A stretch of 64,000 nt of DNA. Source: Pelolinea sp. (lineage in GTDB: Bacteria > Chloroflexota > Anaerolineae > Anaerolineales > Anaerolineaceae). The position numbers and the translations under genes are program-made. Where the stretch lies: NCBI GenBank assembly GCA_030692365.1, contig JAUYCC010000011.1, positions 1-64,000 on the forward strand. Direction: 5' to 3'. This document shows positions 61,202-64,000 of this stretch, one piece after another; positions within the stretch are counted from its first letter, which is position 1; each line of letters opens with the position of its first letter. Below the pieces are notes generated by a model. The model had not been told where the DNA came from and did not search any database. It worked only from the letters and a program-made list of their open reading frames with translations.

Positions 61202-61567
61202 ATGAGACTAACCGGAAAAAACCTCGGTAAATGGGGAGAAGAACAGGCGGCGAAATATCTTGAAGAGAAGGGTGTAGTTATTGTTGGTAAGAATATTCAC
61301 ACAGAATATGGCGAAATTGATTTGTTAGGTCTTAAAGACAACTGTCTTTTATTTATTGAGGTTAAAACATCACAAACAAGAAAATATGGATTCCCGGAAG
61401 TGTCGGTCAATTCTAGAAAGCTGGACCATATGAACAAAGCCGCGCAGAAATATATCCAGGATCATGAGGATATCTCGAATGACTGGCGAATAGATGTCGT
61501 TTCAATAGAAATAAATTCACACAATAATACCGAAATCAAATGGTTTCAGAATGCTGTCACCGAATAA
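61202..61567 (+). CDS. yraN: YraN/UPF0102-family nuclease-like protein
   Basis: 121 aa. GKWGEEQAAKYLEEKGVVIV and YGEIDLLGLKDNCLLFIEVKT show the PD-(D/E)XK-like core (E, D, ExK) of UPF0102. Members are small restriction-endonuclease-fold proteins without an agreed role. It overlaps miaA by 17 bp, implying coupled translation. Confidence 0.9.
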   Translation: MRLTGKNLGKWGEEQAAKYLEEKGVVIVGKNIHTEYGEIDLLGLKDNCLLFIEVKTSQTRKYGFPEVSVNSRKLDHMNKAAQKYIQDHEDISNDWRIDVVSIEINSHNNTEIKWFQNAVTE

Positions 61568-62492
61568 CAAAAAACTGGTTGTGATTGTTGGCCCTACCGC
61601 GGTCGGTAAAACTGACCTGGCGATTGAGCTTGCGGAAGCGCTGAATGCAGAAATAATTTCCGCGGACTCCCGCTATTTCTATCAAGGAATGAATATTGGA
61701 ACAGCTAAACCGGATACGGATCAGCTGGCAAGAGTAAAGCATTATCTGATTGATGTCGCTGATATCAAGGAAAACTGGAGCCTTGCGGTTTACCAGAGAT
61801 CAGTAAAAGACGCGATGGATGAGATTATTTCGAAAGGGAAGGTACCTCTTTTGGTGGGCGGCACCGGACAGTATATTCGTGCAATTATTGAAGGTTGGCA
61901 GATTCCTGCCAAAGCCCCGGATCCTGATTTAAGGAATGTCCTGGAGATAATGTCGCAAAGGTTGGGGGCGGAAGAACTTCATAAAATGTTATCGATTATT
62001 GACCCAACTGCCGCTAAGAATATTGATTTTCGCAATAAACGTCGCACAATCCGCGCCCTTGAAGTAATTTTACACACAGGCCGAAAATTTTCAGACCAAA
62101 GGAAAAAGGGATCGCTTGATTTTGTGTATAAAATAGTCGGACTCAATCGAGACCGAAGCCAGTTATATGATCGTATTGATAAACGGATTGAGGAAATGTT
62201 CAAAAGAGGATTTATTTCCGAGGTAAAAGCTTTATTGGATCAGGGATATTCCATCCAGGACCCGCCCATGTCAGCTATTGGCTATCATGAGGTGATTCAG
62301 TATATTGAAGGATCCATGGGTTTACAGGAGTGTATTGAAAGGATAAAGAAAAGATCGCGCGAATTTGTCCGCCGACAAGCGAACTGGTTTAAAAGCACCG
62401 ATGAACGGATTAGTTGGTTTGATGTATCAACAAACAGAAAAAATGAAATCATTGCATTTATAAAGTCTCCAGATGGGTGGATAAGTGGATAA
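61551..62492 (+). CDS. miaA: tRNA dimethylallyltransferase
   Basis: 313 aa. VIVGPTAVGKTDLAIELA (P-loop), ISADSRYFYQGMNIGTAKP, VGGTGQYIRAII, and the tRNA-binding part with MSAIGYHEVIQYI and FVRRQANWFK. It adds the dimethylallyl group to A37 of tRNAs reading UNN codons, using an isoprenoid diphosphate made by the pathway that includes mvaD. It overlaps yraN and the following ligase gene. Confidence 0.95.
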   Translation: MLSPNNKKLVVIVGPTAVGKTDLAIELAEALNAEIISADSRYFYQGMNIGTAKPDTDQLARVKHYLIDVADIKENWSLAVYQRSVKDAMDEIISKGKVPLLVGGTGQYIRAIIEGWQIPAKAPDPDLRNVLEIMSQRLGAEELHKMLSIIDPTAAKNIDFRNKRRTIRALEVILHTGRKFSDQRKKGSLDFVYKIVGLNRDRSQLYDRIDKRIEEMFKRGFISEVKALLDQGYSIQDPPMSAIGYHEVIQYIEGSMGLQECIERIKKRSREFVRRQANWFKSTDERISWFDVSTNRKNEIIAFIKSPDGWISG

Positions 62493-64000
62493 GGCCAAAT
62501 TTCTCCAGCCCAATCGCTTCTGGTTAAAGAATTATGATCGCCATATCCCAGCGGATATTCATTATCAACGAACTAACCTGGTAAAACTATTTGAAGACAC
62601 TGCCAAAAAATATCCAAACAAGCCATTTCTTACATCGAATGAATACACCTTCTCATTTGAATGCGTTAGTAATTTGGTGGATAACCTGACAATAAGCTTG
62701 ATCCGCCTTGGCCTAAAAAAAGGAGATAGGGTTGCATTGATCCTGCCCAACATTCCGCAATTTGTAATCGCGTATTACGCGATCCTTAAAGCAGGCGGGA
62801 TAGTTGTGGCGATGAATCCTAACTATAAATTAAGCGAATTCCAATTCCTGTTCAAAGATTCGCTTCCAAAATATGTTTTTTGTTTAGGGAGACATCAAGA
62901 CATAATTATGGATTTGGCCGGCATCGCCGAAATCAATTCGGTCATAACTACAACTATAGAAGATATTCCTTTCCTTGTGCCAAATGAACCAAAAGAAAAA
63001 GAGGAAACCAGATCAAAATTTTATGATTTTTTGAAATTGCTCAAACCTGACAATAAAGAATATAAAATTTCCTACCCGGAATTAACACCTGAAGACCCAG
63101 CTGTCTTTCAATATAGCGGAGGTACAACCGGGATACCCAAAGCGGCCATTGGATTGCATAAAAACATTACCGCAAATGTAATCCAGTTTAGAACGTGGTG
63201 TGATTTGAAGGAGGGGAAAGAAGTAGTCCTGGCTGTAATTCCGCTTTACCATGTTTACGGTATGGTACTTGCGTTAAATATCGGCGCAAATATTGCCGCA
63301 AACGTAATTCTTGTAGAAGACCCAAGGGATACCGATTTTATCCTTGAGGAAATTGAAAAACACTCGGTAACCTTTTACCCGGGTGTTCCATCCATGTATT
63401 ATGCGATCAATCAGAACCAGAAGGTCAGGGATGGAAAATGTGATTTGACTTCGATAAAAGCCTGCATTTCGGGTTCTGCTCCGCTCCATCCGCAGATCAA
63501 AGAGGAATTTGAACGATTGACTGGTGGAAGGCTGGTTGAAGGTTATGGATTATCCGAGGCGCCTACCGCAACACATTGCAACCCACTCTTTGGAAAAAAC
63601 AAGGCTGATTCTATTGGTTTACCACTTCCCGATGTTGATTGCCGTGTTGTTGATTTAGAGACAGGATTGATCGATATGGCCATTGGCGAACCAGGTGAGC
63701 TAATCCTGAAGGGACCTCAGGTTATGCAGGGTTATCACAATAACCCGGCAGAAAATAACCTCGCCTTAAGGGATGGCTGGCTCTACACAGGGGATGTGGT
63801 CCGAATGGATGATGAAGGTTATTTTTTCATAATAGACCGAAAAAAATCGTTAATCAAGGTTGGCGGTTTTCAGGTATGGCCGAATGAAATAGAGACTGTT
63901 ATTAACTCACATCCCAAAGTCAAAGAATCTGCGGTGGGTGGGGTACCGGATATTGAAAAGGGGGAAAAAGTAATCGCCTGGATAGTCAGAGAAAGTGACC
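62485..64000 (+). CDS. Acyl-CoA synthetase (AMP-dependent ligase), cut by window edge
   Basis: About 505 codons are visible from GTG 62485, which overlaps the miaA stop by 8 bp and follows a GGGTGG SD-like sequence. The frame is open to the window end. Motifs of the ANL family: P-loop YSGGTTGIPKAAIGLHKN, IPLYHVYGM, GYGLSEAP, YTGDVVRMDDEGYFFIIDRKKSLIKVGG in two adjoining blocks, and WPNEIETVI. The reaction is ATP plus fatty or other carboxylic acid plus CoA; length and N-terminus resemble long-chain fatty-acyl-CoA ligases. The C-terminal domain is only partly present. Confidence 0.9.
   Translation, partial: MDKAKFLQPNRFWLKNYDRHIPADIHYQRTNLVKLFEDTAKKYPNKPFLTSNEYTFSFECVSNLVDNLTISLIRLGLKKGDRVALILPNIPQFVIAYYAILKAGGIVVAMNPNYKLSEFQFLFKDSLPKYVFCLGRHQDIIMDLAGIAEINSVITTTIEDIPFLVPNEPKEKEETRSKFYDFLKLLKPDNKEYKISYPELTPEDPAVFQYSGGTTGIPKAAIGLHKNITANVIQFRTWCDLKEGKEVVLAVIPLYHVYGMVLALNIGANIAANVILVEDPRDTDFILEEIEKHSVTFYPGVPSMYYAINQNQKVRDGKCDLTSIKACISGSAPLHPQIKEEFERLTGGRLVEGYGLSEAPTATHCNPLFGKNKADSIGLPLPDVDCRVVDLETGLIDMAIGEPGELILKGPQVMQGYHNNPAENNLALRDGWLYTGDVVRMDDEGYFFIIDRKKSLIKVGGFQVWPNEIETVINSHPKVKESAVGGVPDIEKGEKVIAWIVRESD

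Overview
From about position 3,500 to the right edge the window reads as one ordinary bacterial chromosome, most likely an uncultured Chloroflexota of the Anaerolineae type. This is an inference from gene content. Several lipoproteins and secreted proteins carry Thr/Pro-rich linkers, one with an NBR1-like FW domain. There are also a stand-alone CarD regulator, a mevalonate-type decarboxylase with a thiolase, a FabL-type enoyl-ACP reductase, a membrane-fused spermidine-synthase-like protein, a bifunctional NAD(P)H-hydrate repair enzyme and a LysM protein with a zinc ribbon.

The left 3.3 kb is different. Positions 1-1795 are very AT-rich and carry a THEP1-type NTPase and a small cation-efflux protein, with an intergenic motif present twice; this looks archaeal or at least foreign. 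Positions 1796-3300 hold a 59-codon frame, an unrecognised 312-aa protein with a GC-rich 3' end, and the 3' half of a tRNA with a CAT anticodon loop. The tRNA half would fit the end of an integrated element, but a chimeric assembly join explains the data equally well.

Region by region: 3.6-9.9 kb has CarD, an FW-domain lipoprotein, a heterodimeric ABC exporter and a GNAT-like protein. 10-16 kb has a class V aminotransferase, two membrane proteins, NnrE/NnrD and a YtxH pair. 16.2-22.3 kb is a pth-mfd-uvrB operon. 22.3-24.6 kb is rseP, a HEAT protein and acylphosphatase, read leftward. 24.7-28.4 kb has mvaD, a 72-aa protein, a divergent FtsZ and a TIM-barrel-like protein. 28.5-36.9 kb has an epimerase, a GH13 protein, a YcaQ-like protein, a thiolase, a cyclase, fabL, trxB and a LysM protein. 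37-39.2 kb has hemW and an L,D-transpeptidase. 39.3-49.2 kb is a tightly packed leftward operon: lipoprotein, msrP, msrQ, AddB-like ATPase, UvrD-like helicase, Fe-S PD-(D/E)XK nuclease, recJ. 49.3-50.8 kb is ruvX-mltG. 50.9-52.0 kb is sod-ferredoxin. 52.0-58.2 kb is cinA, an amidohydrolase-CYTH fusion, glgA and malQ. 58.6-64 kb has two secreted proteins, yraN, miaA and an acyl-CoA ligase cut by the window edge.

The points most worth following up are five. The first is the split AddAB-like repair operon, whose AddB-like subunit has lost the Walker B glutamate. The second is the amidohydrolase-CYTH fusion. The third is an FtsZ paralogue that lacks one catalytic aspartate and is coupled to a TIM-barrel protein. 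The fourth is a set of TATAAT boxes placed 6-9 nt before start codons, which implies leaderless mRNAs. The fifth is the foreign left edge.
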